Assembly: GCA_026983775.1 (NCBI GenBank)
Contig: JALSTK010000147.1
Span: 1-37,702 of the forward strand
Source: Calditrichia bacterium
GTDB taxonomy: Bacteria; Calditrichota; Calditrichia; Calditrichales; Calditrichaceae
Direction of reading: 5' to 3'
Length of the DNA stretch: 37,702 nt
Part shown: positions 8,392 through 18,730 of the stretch, one piece after another
How the letters are laid out: each line of letters begins with the position of its first letter
Numbering within the stretch: the stretch's first letter is position 1
Translations under genes and position numbers: made by a program
The notes under the pieces: generated by a model
Seen by the model: only the letters and a program-made list of their open reading frames with translations
Database searches by the model: none
Told to the model about the DNA's origin: nothing

Positions 8392-11300
8392 ATGAAACGA
8401 TTCTTTATATCTTTGTCTATTTTCATTACGATTATCGGCCTGCTGATTACCGCTTCTCCGTATATTCTGAATCTGACCGGTCTGGATAAACCGTTTAAGA
8501 AATGGATTATTCCCAAATTATTCAATGGATCCGGTTCGCAAATCGATATGGATCGTTTCTCCCTTGGATTGGGGACTTTGAATATTAATGATGTGAGTAT
8601 AACCGGAGCCAATAATTCTTATAGGCTACTGATTAAAAAAATTGAACTACATTTTTATTTACATGAGCTGCTTTTTTCGGGAACAAAAGTTAAAAAAGCA
8701 TTAAAACGAATTATTTTGCGCGAACCCCGTTTGATTTTATCAAAAAAAGACACGGATCCTGCAAAGAGGTCTGCTACCATTCAGGCTGACAATACCTCAG
8801 ATGCCATCTTAAAAAAAATCCGGGCCCTCAGTGTGATTCGATCAATATCCATCCAGGAGGGTCGAATTATCTGGAAAGACCCAAAAAATCTGTTTTATGT
8901 AATTGCTCAAAATTTAAACGGGGATATTCGGTCGGAAGGAGATTCCCTGCTTATCCTCAATGCGGAAGGTGATATGTTTTCGTCTACAGAGCCCAATTTT
9001 ACACTGGACGCTCAGATAAATTACCGTGAAGGTTTCTTTAACAGCCAGCTCTCCTTGCATAAATTTACATTGAATTCATCGGTACTGCCCGCGGATTTGT
9101 TTCCGCAAATTCATGTGCGTGACGGTGAAATAGACGGACTGTTAAGTATTCATGGTAATCCATTAGACCTTTTACACTCGGATTTGGAAGGGAAGCTTCG
9201 TTTATCCAAACTCACTTTGGACAGTAAAGATCAAATTTTATCCGATCTTTCGGCAACGATACAAATAGATTCGAACCGGGTACTGCTTCAGGATGGAAAA
9301 GGGCATTATTTTGATCAACCTTTTGAATACTCTCTCAGTATAGCAAATATTTATAAGCCGGAGTTAAGGACTCATATCACCTTCGCAAAATTGGATATCA
9401 CTCCCCTGAACGATGGTTTTAACTTCTCTCTGCCCAAACTTACTTTTGCGAATTTTAATGCAGATATCGGCATAAATTGGAAACGACCGAATATAGAGGC
9501 CCAAATTTCTGCAGAACGTTGCGTCTCTGATGAACAGCCCTTTGCAAGACAAATATCGACACATATAAACTGGAATCCTCAAAATACCTTCATTTCCAAT
9601 TTAAAGATGCGTAGTTATGGTTTTGATGTCCTGGCCAGCGGTGCATACAAAAAGGATGCAAAGCTCATTTCATTTTCACTGAGAGGTCGGCGAACCAATA
9701 CAATCCATCTTATTCTAAACCGTTTATCCGATGCCAGACAGGATATACATCTAAGAGGATACTATCAATTCACCACTAAAAATTTAGTGGGTGACTGGAG
9801 TTATGATCTTACCGAGAAGGCGGATTCGGTACTGGCTCTATCCGGCAATTTCAGGGGATCCGAACAAAAACTTTCGATTGGACTGCTTAAAACCAATGTC
9901 CCTGATTTTGAGGCGCAAATCAATATTGCCCAACCGTTTCGTAAACCGCTTTTGCAAAAATCTTATTTCAATCATATTCCCTGGCAGGTATTGACCACAG
10001 AACCTTCGTTAACCGATTTCTTTACAAAATATACTGCCGATGCTTCCGTTTCCGGAACACTGGATAATTTTAAAGGCTTGTTTGCGGTCTCTAATCGCAA
10101 GAATAAAAATCTCAGCCTCAAATTACATTCATTCGTCCATGGGCTATTTACCGCAAATAAAAAGATGTGGGGCAGTATCGAATTTAAAAATTTATTCGGT
10201 TATTATTCCATGGACATTAATGATCAGAATATAGTGAGCAGACTTAATTTCCCATCGGGAATCAACGGATCTGTCCTGCTGGACCTTACTAAAAACGGGG
10301 CCGTATCAGGCCGGTTGAATGTACACGATTTTAATCCATTTCAAATTTTTAGCGATTCCACCTTTATTCGTAACGCAAACTATGAAGGGCAAGTTAACGG
10401 CACACTGAGTTTATCCGGCTCTTTTAAAGACCCGCATCTGTCCGCCCGTCTCAGTGGTGATCGCTTCATTCTAAACAATATCGGTTATTATCAGGGGTCC
10501 CTTATAGCCGAAGCAGATAAAAAGACATTTGGCCTCGATTCACTCTCCCTCAGTCTGAATAACGTGCCCATCCTGGCCGGAACCATGGCAGGCGATCTTG
10601 CAGCCGAATCGCTCCGCGGACATTTTTCTGCTTCGAGTTGCGAATTACAACCTCTGATTCATACCTTTTATCCTGCGAATCCCTGGTTGGACGGTACACT
10701 TGAATATACGATCGATATTAGCGGAACGATCCATCAACCGAATATGTATCTGGATTCCCGGGTTACGAATGGAACCTTGTATAAAATTCCCTTTGATCAA
10801 ATCCATTTGCAGGCTAAAGATGTTGTTAAACCCGGTGGTAATTTTATACATCTTCAGGATCATACATTAGCGGTTAATACATTTAATTTTGTTCGTGACG
10901 GACAGATTAATTTTACGGCAGACGGTTTAGTTCCGGTCGATGCCAATGATTCCCTGGGTGTGAATCTGGTATTCCGGGGAGATTTTCTCAGTTTGCTTCC
11001 CGGGTGGGTACCGTTCTTTCCTAAAGCCACATCGAACTCTTTAATTGAGATGTCCTTAGCAAGGACAGCCCGAAAATGGCGCATTCTTCATGGCATAGCT
11101 CAAATCGATCGGGGCGAGCTGTGGATGCGGGCGGTTGCGCCTCATGTTAAAAACATCAGCGGTACCATAAAACTGGAAGATGGCACCAATCAGGTGGATA
11201 TGATTAATATTAAGGGCGAAGTGGACGGTCAACTTTTAACGATCAATACGGTAAGAGGTGTGGTTACCAAAAGCAGAGGTAAATTAAAACCATGGTATTT

Positions 11301-12537
11301 CAGAGACCTGGATCTGGATTTTGGCATATTAAAAATGACAACTTCCGGTCGGGGTGTGAATATTAATCTTCCGGGAATAATGGAACCGGAAGATTTTGGC
11401 AATTTGGCCCTATCCGGGCGGGAGGGAAGTTCCTCTTTTTATTTCGCAGGACCTGTAAAACATCCCGTTGTTTATGGAACCGTTACTCTTTACGATAGCC
11501 GGGTAACCTATCCCTTTATTTCCAGCGGGAAACCCGGCGCAAAAAAATCGGTTGCCGTGGAATTTCTTGAGAATATTGACTGGGACGTATTACTTAAACC
11601 GGGTGAAGACGTGGTTTATAACCGGGATATTCCGGCTTATATCGATAATGTGCACACCGAGTTATTCCTCGATGAAGCCAGCCGGGGATTAGCCTTCAAT
11701 GGAGTTTATAACAATCGTACTCTAAAAGTCCTGGGTCGGATCTCTTCAAGCCGGGGACGTCTGGAATATCTGGATCAGTCTTTTAAGGTGGATCATTTTT
11801 GGATTGAATTTAATAAATGGGATGATTATCCTGAGATCGGCGGTCGGGCCTGGACAACCATCCGTGACAGTCTGGGGGGGATTCCTAAGACTATTTATCT
11901 TAAATTATATGGAGTCAATAAAGAGACCGGATCGGTGCAGGCCCAGGGTCGGTGGGAAGATTTTAGATTTAAGCTGGAATCGGCTGATCCCCAGATTGGG
12001 GAGACCCAGGAACAAGTTTTGGCCTATATGGGTTTCTCCGTGAAAAATATAAAAGATAAGGCAACCAGCGTGGGAGGGGCCATTACGGAAAAGTATCTCA
12101 TCAGGCCTTTGTTACGGCCCATCGAACGGGTTCTGGAAAGAAGCCTCGGCCTTGATATGGTTAGGATTAATTCCAACATTGCCAGAAATTTATTCTACGG
12201 AACCCTCGGATTTGCCGATCGATCCTCACCATTGTACAATCCGTTCAACACCAGTAATTTTTATATGTTTCTCATGCAGAGTTCCGAGTTGACCATAGGT
12301 AAATATTTATCTCCGAATTTATTCTTAACTTATACGGGACAATTGGTATCCGTGTACGACAAGAATCAGTCCAAGTTGAATTTCAATCATTCTCTGGGCT
12401 TGGAATATCGCTTTTTCAGGAACGTTTTATTGGAAATTGAGTATGATCGGGAGCTGATGGGCTATTATCCATTATCCACCAGTCAGCAATATCTAAATGA
12501 TATCAAAATACGATTGCGTCATTCATTTACATTTTAA
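8392..12537 (+). CDS. tamB: Translocation and assembly module protein TamB (DUF490)
   Basis: Very large (1381 aa) AsmA/TamB-type protein, anchored in the inner membrane by one helix at about residues 4-27 and spanning the periplasm as a long beta-rich groove. Family members move phospholipids to the outer membrane and assist outer-membrane protein assembly. The body is made of repeating beta-strand segments without cysteine motifs. The C-terminal 400 residues match the conserved TamB/DUF490 domain, including GRLEYLDQSFKVDHFWIEF, YLKLYGV and the late barrel-like segment. The stop lies 13 bases before the bamA start. This supports a functional pair in which the Omp85 partner may be BamA itself, since no separate TamA is seen here. 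Confidence 0.88.
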   Translation: MKRFFISLSIFITIIGLLITASPYILNLTGLDKPFKKWIIPKLFNGSGSQIDMDRFSLGLGTLNINDVSITGANNSYRLLIKKIELHFYLHELLFSGTKVKKALKRIILREPRLILSKKDTDPAKRSATIQADNTSDAILKKIRALSVIRSISIQEGRIIWKDPKNLFYVIAQNLNGDIRSEGDSLLILNAEGDMFSSTEPNFTLDAQINYREGFFNSQLSLHKFTLNSSVLPADLFPQIHVRDGEIDGLLSIHGNPLDLLHSDLEGKLRLSKLTLDSKDQILSDLSATIQIDSNRVLLQDGKGHYFDQPFEYSLSIANIYKPELRTHITFAKLDITPLNDGFNFSLPKLTFANFNADIGINWKRPNIEAQISAERCVSDEQPFARQISTHINWNPQNTFISNLKMRSYGFDVLASGAYKKDAKLISFSLRGRRTNTIHLILNRLSDARQDIHLRGYYQFTTKNLVGDWSYDLTEKADSVLALSGNFRGSEQKLSIGLLKTNVPDFEAQINIAQPFRKPLLQKSYFNHIPWQVLTTEPSLTDFFTKYTADASVSGTLDNFKGLFAVSNRKNKNLSLKLHSFVHGLFTANKKMWGSIEFKNLFGYYSMDINDQNIVSRLNFPSGINGSVLLDLTKNGAVSGRLNVHDFNPFQIFSDSTFIRNANYEGQVNGTLSLSGSFKDPHLSARLSGDRFILNNIGYYQGSLIAEADKKTFGLDSLSLSLNNVPILAGTMAGDLAAESLRGHFSASSCELQPLIHTFYPANPWLDGTLEYTIDISGTIHQPNMYLDSRVTNGTLYKIPFDQIHLQAKDVVKPGGNFIHLQDHTLAVNTFNFVRDGQINFTADGLVPVDANDSLGVNLVFRGDFLSLLPGWVPFFPKATSNSLIEMSLARTARKWRILHGIAQIDRGELWMRAVAPHVKNISGTIKLEDGTNQVDMINIKGEVDGQLLTINTVRGVVTKSRGKLKPWYFRDLDLDFGILKMTTSGRGVNINLPGIMEPEDFGNLALSGREGSSSFYFAGPVKHPVVYGTVTLYDSRVTYPFISSGKPGAKKSVAVEFLENIDWDVLLKPGEDVVYNRDIPAYIDNVHTELFLDEASRGLAFNGVYNNRTLKVLGRISSSRGRLEYLDQSFKVDHFWIEFNKWDDYPEIGGRAWTTIRDSLGGIPKTIYLKLYGVNKETGSVQAQGRWEDFRFKLESADPQIGETQEQVLAYMGFSVKNIKDKATSVGGAITEKYLIRPLLRPIERVLERSLGLDMVRINSNIARNLFYGTLGFADRSSPLYNPFNTSNFYMFLMQSSELTIGKYLSPNLFLTYTGQLVSVYDKNQSKLNFNHSLGLEYRFFRNVLLEIEYDRELMGYYPLSTSQQYLNDIKIRLRHSFTF

Positions 12538-12550
12538 GTTGGAGGAAGAA

Positions 12551-14875
12551 TTGCGAAAGCTAATCTCTGTTATCATTGTTCTTATCCTGTTCGGGTTAAG
12601 TTACGGACAAACACAGAAAGTGCGAATTAATTCGATTACTATAGAAGGAAATGAAGTTGCCGATGCCAGTACCATTCGTTTCAATTCCGGACTAAGCGCC
12701 GGTGATGAAATCTCAGGAGATGATATTCAGCAGGCTATAAAGAATTTATGGTCATTGAATTTGTTTTCGGATATTCAGGTCTATGTGATGAATCAAACTG
12801 CGAACGGTTTAGACCTTCTGATTAAAGTAAAGGAATATCCCCGTTTAAGAGAGGTGAAAATTACCGGTTACGATGCTCTTTCTAAAAAAGATGTGGATAA
12901 GGAGATCAATACATACCGCGGTATGGTGATCAGCCCGTACAGAATCTCAAAAATGAAAAACAACTTACTCAAAAAATATCACGATGAGGGTTATTTGCTT
13001 GCTGCGGTACATATTGATACGGTTCACGCCGGTAAGAATTATGTTAATTTGCTGGTAAATATTAAAGAAGGTAAAGAAGTACAAGTTGAAAAAATACGTT
13101 TCCATGGTAATAAACACTTTGACGACGGAGATCTCAAAGGGGCGATGAAGGACATCAAGGAGGACAGATGGTGGAGAAGTGCTGATTTTGATCCTAAAAA
13201 ATATGAAAAAGACAAGGCCAATGTCGTTGAATTCTATAAAGAGCACGGATATAGGGATGCGGAAATTGTACGCGATTCTTTGTCCTATAACAAAGATAAA
13301 ACCGATCTGTATATCGATATTTGGGTTAATGAAGGGCATGTTTACTATTTTGGCGATATAACTTTCGAAGGGAATACCGTCTTTAGCGGGGAAGAATTAA
13401 AGCGGGCCTTAGATATCACCAGGGGGGATCTATACGACCAGAAAAAATATGACGAGGGTGTACGGGACCGCTTACAAAAAATGTATTATGACCAGGGCTA
13501 TCTCTTTGCCAATATTCAGCCCATCGAAATGCCGGTGCACCAGGATACTCTGAATATTGATTTTAAAATTACCGAAGGCCATGTGGTTCGGGTCAAGGAA
13601 ATAATCATTCATGGCAATACCAAGACCAATGAGAAAGTAATTCGGCGTGAGTTTAAAATTCATCCCGGAGATATTTTTAATTCCAGCAAGCTGGAACGCT
13701 CTATCAGGAATATTACCATTTTAAATTATTTTTCCAATGTTAAACCGGATGTTAAACTTTTACCGAATGATGACAAAGATGTCAATCTGTTAATTGATGT
13801 TTCCGAAAAGTCTACCGATATGGCTAATATGTCTGCGGGATACAGCGAGCGGGACGGTCTGATCGGCAGCCTGGGATTGACCTTCAATAATTTTTCATTA
13901 AGCCATCCTTTTTCCGGCGGAGACGGGCAACGTCTGGTGTTCGACTGGCAATTCGGAACCATCTATCGCTCTCTTTCCCTGAGTTTTACCGAACCATGGA
14001 TGTTTGATACACCGACTTTGGGAGGCTTTTCCATTTTCGATACAAGGCGAGGCGGCGGTTACTATCCCTGGGATCAGAATGACCGTGGTGCTTCGATCCA
14101 TTTAGGGCGTCGCTTTTTCTGGCCGGACAACTTTTTCCGTGGCGACTGGATCATCAGAGTGGCTCAATCACGTATTTCTAATATTCGAGATCCCGAGTTA
14201 GCCGCTCAGTATCAAAGATATTACGGGGCCGGCGGATTTTCGAAACAGGTGAGCCTCACTCAAATTATAAGCAGAGATAGCCGTAATAATCCCGAATTCC
14301 CGACACGCGGTTCCGTGCATTCCATCAGTACCCAATTATCCGGCGGCCCTCTGGGTGGAGACCAGGATTTCTTTAAGGTAAATTTCTCGGCAGAATGGTT
14401 TATTCCCATGCCGCACGGGTTGGTGTTGTACAGCCATAATAAAGCCGGATTTATTGAACCTTTAAATAATCATACCAATATTTTATATGGCGAGTATTAT
14501 TATCTCGGTGGTAGCGGATTAGGGTTTTCCGAAGGATTGCGTGGATATGATGACGGGCAGGTGGGACCCTTAACCTCTTCCGGCAGCCCCATCGGCGGTA
14601 AATCTATGATTAAGAATACTCTGGAACTTCGTTTTCCGATCGCACCCAATCCCACCATTTTCGGTTTATTGTTTGCCGAGGCCGGTAATGCCTGGAGAGA
14701 AGTTAGCCAGACCAACCCGTTCGACTTGCGCCGCTCCGTGGGAGTCGGAGTGCGCTTATTCATGCCGATGATCGGCATCATCGGGATAGATTTCGGATAT
14801 GGTTTTGATTATTACAACGAATTCGGCCAACGTTCCGGAAAATGGAAGGTACATTTTCAATTTGGTCGATTTTAG
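12551..14875 (+). CDS. bamA: Outer membrane protein assembly factor BamA (Omp85)
   Basis: Core subunit of the BAM complex, which folds beta-barrel proteins into the outer membrane. I start it at the TTG at 12551 because GGAGG lies five bases before it. It also yields a proper signal peptide (MRKLISVIIVLILFGLSYGQ) and removes the overlap with tamB. An in-frame start at 12497 would put 18 unlikely residues in front. The 774-residue product has about five POTRA repeats over residues 20-410, seen as recurring ITIEGN / IRFHGNKHF / ITFEGNTVF / IIIHGNTKT units. A C-terminal 16-strand barrel follows, ending in the outer-membrane Phe signature (KVHFQFGRF). skp and the lpx genes follow directly. Confidence 0.95.
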   Translation: MRKLISVIIVLILFGLSYGQTQKVRINSITIEGNEVADASTIRFNSGLSAGDEISGDDIQQAIKNLWSLNLFSDIQVYVMNQTANGLDLLIKVKEYPRLREVKITGYDALSKKDVDKEINTYRGMVISPYRISKMKNNLLKKYHDEGYLLAAVHIDTVHAGKNYVNLLVNIKEGKEVQVEKIRFHGNKHFDDGDLKGAMKDIKEDRWWRSADFDPKKYEKDKANVVEFYKEHGYRDAEIVRDSLSYNKDKTDLYIDIWVNEGHVYYFGDITFEGNTVFSGEELKRALDITRGDLYDQKKYDEGVRDRLQKMYYDQGYLFANIQPIEMPVHQDTLNIDFKITEGHVVRVKEIIIHGNTKTNEKVIRREFKIHPGDIFNSSKLERSIRNITILNYFSNVKPDVKLLPNDDKDVNLLIDVSEKSTDMANMSAGYSERDGLIGSLGLTFNNFSLSHPFSGGDGQRLVFDWQFGTIYRSLSLSFTEPWMFDTPTLGGFSIFDTRRGGGYYPWDQNDRGASIHLGRRFFWPDNFFRGDWIIRVAQSRISNIRDPELAAQYQRYYGAGGFSKQVSLTQIISRDSRNNPEFPTRGSVHSISTQLSGGPLGGDQDFFKVNFSAEWFIPMPHGLVLYSHNKAGFIEPLNNHTNILYGEYYYLGGSGLGFSEGLRGYDDGQVGPLTSSGSPIGGKSMIKNTLELRFPIAPNPTIFGLLFAEAGNAWREVSQTNPFDLRRSVGVGVRLFMPMIGIIGIDFGYGFDYYNEFGQRSGKWKVHFQFGRF

Positions 14876-14941
14876 TTTTTTTTATATATTCTATGTTTGA
14901 AAAAAAAAGCAACTGAATTAATTATCCAAGAGGAGGTTAGA

Positions 14942-15490
14942 GTGAACTTTAAAAAGTATTTAGCAGTCATTACACTGGCCATAATGCTGGCCATCCCGGC
15001 CTTTGCTCAAAAGTTGGCCTATGTTCAATCGCAACGTATTCTGTCCGAATACCAGGAATTTATTGATGCTCAAAATAAACTGGATAAAATTCGTAACGGA
15101 TATGATGCCGAATATCAAAAGATGCTCAAGGAATACAACGATATGCTACAGGAAATTGATTCCCAGAGTCTTCTGTTAAGTCCGGAAAAGAAGCAGGAAA
15201 AAACACGCCAGGCTCAGGAAAAGGCTATGGCTATTGAAAAATTCAAGTATGATAAATTGGGTCCTGAAGGTGAATTCTACAAAAAAAGTCAGGAATTGAC
15301 CAAACCGATTATCGATAAAATCAACAAATTGATTTCAAAAATCGGTGAAGACGAAGGGTATGATTTTATCTTTGACGCTTCTTCCGGTGCATTAGTGCAT
15401 GCTTTGCCGAAATACGATATAACCGATAAAGTAATTGAAGCACTGAATAAAGGTGCCGGTACGACCACATCGGGAAAATCAAAAAAATAA
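14942..15490 (+). CDS. skp: Periplasmic chaperone Skp/OmpH
   Basis: Jellyfish-shaped trimeric chaperone that holds unfolded outer-membrane proteins in the periplasm for delivery to BamA. The GTG at 14942 is chosen because AGAGGAGG lies five bases upstream and it gives a clean signal peptide (MNFKKYLAVITLAIMLAIPAFA, cleaved before QKLAYV). An upstream in-frame start at 14897 would spoil this signal. The mature protein has the OmpH features: an N-terminal strand with KLAYVQSQRILSEY, a long Lys/Gln/Glu-rich helical arm at about 40-115, and a C-terminal strand containing YDFIFDASSG. The order bamA-skp-lpxD is widely conserved in Gram-negative bacteria. Confidence 0.93.
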   Translation: MNFKKYLAVITLAIMLAIPAFAQKLAYVQSQRILSEYQEFIDAQNKLDKIRNGYDAEYQKMLKEYNDMLQEIDSQSLLLSPEKKQEKTRQAQEKAMAIEKFKYDKLGPEGEFYKKSQELTKPIIDKINKLISKIGEDEGYDFIFDASSGALVHALPKYDITDKVIEALNKGAGTTTSGKSKK

Positions 15491-15496
15491 ATCCCG

Positions 15497-16525
15497 ATGA
15501 CCTTAAAAGAAATTGCTCAAATCATCCATGGTCGAGTAGTTGGCCCGGAAGATATTGAAATTACAGGCCCGGCTAAAATAGAAGAAGCCGGGCCGGGTGA
15601 GATCACCTTTCTGGCTAATCCCAAATATCGTCATTTTCTTTCTCAGACCGAAGCCAGCGCCATCATTGTTGATCAAACAGTTGAAAATATTCCTCTGCCG
15701 CATATCGTTGTAAAAGATGCTTATGTGGGCTTTGTCTTAACCTTAAAACTGTTTGAACCTCCGAAACATGTCTGGATATCCGGAATATCCGATAAAGCTT
15801 TCATCGATCCCTCGGCCACCGTATCGCCGTCCGCTCGTATAGCACCGATGGTTTATATCGGTCCGAATGTTTCGGTTGATTCGGATACGATCATTTATCC
15901 GGGAGTCGTAATCCTCGAGAAAGTGCAAATCGGCCGGGATTGTGTTCTGTACCCCAACGTTACGATCAGAGAAGAGTGCCGGATTGGAGACCGTGTTATT
16001 CTGCATAATGGTTGTGTGGTCGGCAGCGACGGTTTCGGATTTGCACCCTCGGAAGGTCGGTACATCAAAATACCGCAGATGGGTAATGTGATTATCGAAG
16101 ATGATGTGGAAATCGGGGCCAACTCAACCATTGACCGGGCAACCGTGGGTTCAAGCGTTATAGGCCGGGGAACCAAACTGGATAATCTGGTTCAGGTCGC
16201 CCATAATGTGATCATCGGACAACATACGGTTATCGCTTCACAATCGGGTGTTGCCGGCAGCACCCGGGTGGGAAATCATGTGACCATAGGAGGCCAGGTG
16301 GGGATTACCGGACATGTGCAAATCGGTGATGATGTCGTTTTCGCCGCCCAAGCGGGAGTCACCAAGAGCCATAAAAGTCCCGGCGTCTTTTGGGGTTCTC
16401 CGGCCCGTCCTCTTAACGAGCAAAAACGGATTGAAGTAAGTCTTCGCAAACTACCGGATTTGGTGAAACGCGTCCAGCAATTAGAAACGGAAATATTCAC
16501 TTTGAAAAACGACAAAAAGAAATAA
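15497..16525 (+). CDS. lpxD: UDP-3-O-acylglucosamine N-acyltransferase LpxD
   Basis: Third step of lipid A synthesis: adds the N-linked hydroxyacyl chain to UDP-3-O-acylglucosamine, using acyl-ACP, in the cytoplasm. At 342 residues it has normal length. The N-terminal uridine-binding domain contains ITFLANPKY. The long left-handed beta-helix of hexapeptide repeats includes the catalytic-histidine region [20 protein letters not shown] and the following [16 protein letters not shown]. The C-terminal helix is basic. The ATG lies six bases after the skp stop and has no strong Shine-Dalgarno sequence, suggesting translational coupling. Confidence 0.97.
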   Translation: MTLKEIAQIIHGRVVGPEDIEITGPAKIEEAGPGEITFLANPKYRHFLSQTEASAIIVDQTVENIPLPHIVVKDAYVGFVLTLKLFEPPKHVWISGISDKAFIDPSATVSPSARIAPMVYIGPNVSVDSDTIIYPGVVILEKVQIGRDCVLYPNVTIREECRIGDRVILHNGCVVGSDGFGFAPSEGRYIKIPQMGNVIIEDDVEIGANSTIDRATVGSSVIGRGTKLDNLVQVAHNVIIGQHTVIASQSGVAGSTRVGNHVTIGGQVGITGHVQIGDDVVFAAQAGVTKSHKSPGVFWGSPARPLNEQKRIEVSLRKLPDLVKRVQQLETEIFTLKNDKKK

Positions 16526-16535
16526 CGGAGTCGCA

Positions 16536-17945
16536 ATGGATAAGAGGCAGAGAACCATAAAAAAGACGATTTCTCTGAGCGGGAGAGGGCTGCATACGGG
16601 TAATGAGACGACCATTACTTTTAAACCGGCTCCAGTCAATTACGGGCGTAAATTTGTGCGTATTGACATCCCTAATTCACCGGAAATTCCGGCTCTGGTT
16701 GACTATGTGGTTCAGGACCAGGAAATCGATAGTTTACGTGGGACTACCCTCAGGGTTGATAAAGTTGTGGTACATACGGTTGAACATGTTTTGGCGGCCC
16801 TGGCCGGCTTGGAAATTGATAACGTGCGTATCGAATTAAACGGCAACGAACCTCCTATCGGAGACGGTTCCGCTATGCCCTTTGTGAATGTCCTTCTGGA
16901 AGCGGGGATAGAAGAACAAGAGGCCATGAAAGAGTATGTGATTATTGATGAACCGTTGAGTTATTCCGACGAGCAACGGGGAATTGAATATGCCGCTCTG
17001 CCCACAGATGATTACCGAATTACCGTAATGGTAGATTATAAGAATCCGGCTTTAGGAAGTCAACATACGGGAATGTTCTCTCTGGAACGGGAATTTATTT
17101 CTGAATTTGCGCCGGCCAGAACCTTCTGCTTTTTACACGAAGTTGAAATGCTGGCCGAACAGGGATTAATTAAAGGCGGAGATCTGGATTCCGCCGTGGT
17201 TATTGTAGATCGCAAGCTAACCGCAGATGATCTGAATCGCCTGAAAAAAATGTTTCATATCGATGAGGCCGTCGAATTGGGAACCAACGGCATTTTAAAT
17301 AATAAAACATTGCGTTTTAAAAATGAACCATGCCGTCATAAGCTATTGGATTTAATCGGTGATCTGGCTCTGGCCGGAGTCAATATAAAAGCGCAAATCC
17401 TTGCCGCACGTCCGGGACATCAAAATAATATCGAATTTGCACGCCAAATCCGCAACTATTATAAAAAGCAATCGCTCACCCGAAAATTTCAGGATATAAG
17501 CCGGAAAGGGGTTGTTTTTGATATCAATGCTATTAAGAAAATTTTACCCCATCGCTATCCCTTTTTATTGGTGGATTCCATTATTGAATTTGAGCCCGAG
17601 AAACGTGCGGTAGGTGTAAAAAACGTGACCATGAATGAGCCCTTTTTTCAGGGCCATTTTCCGCAAAAACCCGTCATGCCGGGGGTTTTGATTGTGGAAG
17701 CCATGGCTCAGGTCGGCGGTATTTTATTGTTGAATGAACAGGCTGAAGTGGAAAATAAACTTGTCTTTTTTATGGCCATCGATAATGTACGTTTTCGCAG
17801 AATCGTTCAACCGGGAGACCAACTGGTGATGGAACTCGAAATGTTAAAAAACAGGCGTACCACTTTTAAAATGGCAGGGAAGGCCTATGTGAAGGGCGAA
17901 TTGGTTTGTGAAGCTGAAATGATGGCTGCAGTAAGGGAAAATTAA
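16536..17945 (+). CDS. lpxC-fabZ: Fused LpxC deacetylase - FabZ dehydratase
   Basis: Bifunctional 469-residue protein. Residues 1 to about 310 are UDP-3-O-acyl-GlcNAc deacetylase (LpxC), the committed zinc-dependent step of lipid A synthesis. Its zinc/active-site motifs are TVEHVLAALAGLEIDN, GDGSAMPF and RHKLLDLIGDLALAG. From about residue 325 it is 3-hydroxyacyl-ACP dehydratase (FabZ), with the catalytic His in ILPHRYPFLLVDSI and Glu in PGVLIVEAMAQVGG. No stop, frameshift or internal ribosome site separates the parts. The fusion is known in Bacteroidota and related FCB bacteria and puts two enzymes competing for hydroxyacyl-ACP flux on one chain. GGAG precedes the ATG; lpxA follows after 11 bases. 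Confidence 0.97.
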   Translation: MDKRQRTIKKTISLSGRGLHTGNETTITFKPAPVNYGRKFVRIDIPNSPEIPALVDYVVQDQEIDSLRGTTLRVDKVVVHTVEHVLAALAGLEIDNVRIELNGNEPPIGDGSAMPFVNVLLEAGIEEQEAMKEYVIIDEPLSYSDEQRGIEYAALPTDDYRITVMVDYKNPALGSQHTGMFSLEREFISEFAPARTFCFLHEVEMLAEQGLIKGGDLDSAVVIVDRKLTADDLNRLKKMFHIDEAVELGTNGILNNKTLRFKNEPCRHKLLDLIGDLALAGVNIKAQILAARPGHQNNIEFARQIRNYYKKQSLTRKFQDISRKGVVFDINAIKKILPHRYPFLLVDSIIEFEPEKRAVGVKNVTMNEPFFQGHFPQKPVMPGVLIVEAMAQVGGILLLNEQAEVENKLVFFMAIDNVRFRRIVQPGDQLVMELEMLKNRRTTFKMAGKAYVKGELVCEAEMMAAVREN

Positions 17946-17956
17946 GGAGCCGGTCG

Positions 17957-18730
17957 TTGACAAAAATTCATCCTACCGCTTTAGTCGATGCGGAAGCGCA
18001 GCTTGGACAGGATGTGCAAATAGGGCCTTATGCCATTATTGAGAAGAAGGTTCAAATCGGAGATGGCAGTACGGTCGGACCCCATGCCGTTCTTGCCCAG
18101 GGAACGACCATCGGTAAAAATTGTAAAATAAGTCCCGGGGCTGTCCTGGGAACCGTGCCCCAGGACCTGAAATTTAATGATGAAGAAACCTTTGTAGTGA
18201 TTGGCGACAATACGACCATTCGCGAATATGCTACGGTTAACAGAGCTACGGATTACAGCTATTATACCAGGGTAGGCAATGATTGCTTATTAATGGCCTA
18301 TTCCCATGTTGCTCATGATTGCAAACTGGGCGATCATGTGGTCATCGCCAATTCGGTCAATATGGCCGGACATGTAGTCATTGGAGATTATGTCGGTGTG
18401 GGCGGGCTAACCGCCATTCATCAATTTGTACACATCGGCGCGCATAGTTTTATCGGAGGGGGATTGCGTGTGTCTAAAGATGTACCTCCCTTTATTTTAG
18501 CCATGGGAGAACCTTTAAAATATGGCGGACTTAATGTAATCGGTTTAAAGCGCCGCGGATTCTCGGATGAAGCTTTAAAAGAGATTAAGCGCGCCTTTAA
18601 TGTGCTTTATCGCCAGAAATTAACTTTTAAAGAAGCCATATCAGAGATAGAAGAAAACTTTCAACCCCTGCCGGAAATTCTTACTCTGCTTGAATTTTTA
18701 AAAGGTAGTGAACGCGGTGTCATTCGCTAA
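17957..18730 (+). CDS. lpxA: UDP-N-acetylglucosamine acyltransferase LpxA
   Basis: First step of lipid A synthesis: transfers a 3-hydroxyacyl chain from ACP to UDP-GlcNAc. The start is the TTG at 17957, supported by AAGGAG eight bases upstream and by the family N-terminus TKIHPTALVDAEAQLG. The 257-residue product is a hexapeptide-repeat beta-helix, with the catalytic His in YSHVAHDCKLGDHVVIAN, followed by GGLTAIHQFVHIGAHSFIGG. The C-terminal helical domain starts at NVIGLKRRGFS. Length matches the family. Its last codons overlap the next gene's start region. Confidence 0.96.
   Translation: MTKIHPTALVDAEAQLGQDVQIGPYAIIEKKVQIGDGSTVGPHAVLAQGTTIGKNCKISPGAVLGTVPQDLKFNDEETFVVIGDNTTIREYATVNRATDYSYYTRVGNDCLLMAYSHVAHDCKLGDHVVIANSVNMAGHVVIGDYVGVGGLTAIHQFVHIGAHSFIGGGLRVSKDVPPFILAMGEPLKYGGLNVIGLKRRGFSDEALKEIKRAFNVLYRQKLTFKEAISEIEENFQPLPEILTLLEFLKGSERGVIR

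Noticed and set aside
12497-12550. Upstream in-frame start for bamA inside tamB
   Set aside because: It has no ribosome binding site and would bury the signal peptide; the TTG at 12551 has GGAGG at proper spacing.
14897-14941. Upstream in-frame start for skp
   Set aside because: It adds 15 polar residues before an otherwise perfect signal peptide; the GTG at 14942 has AGAGGAGG.
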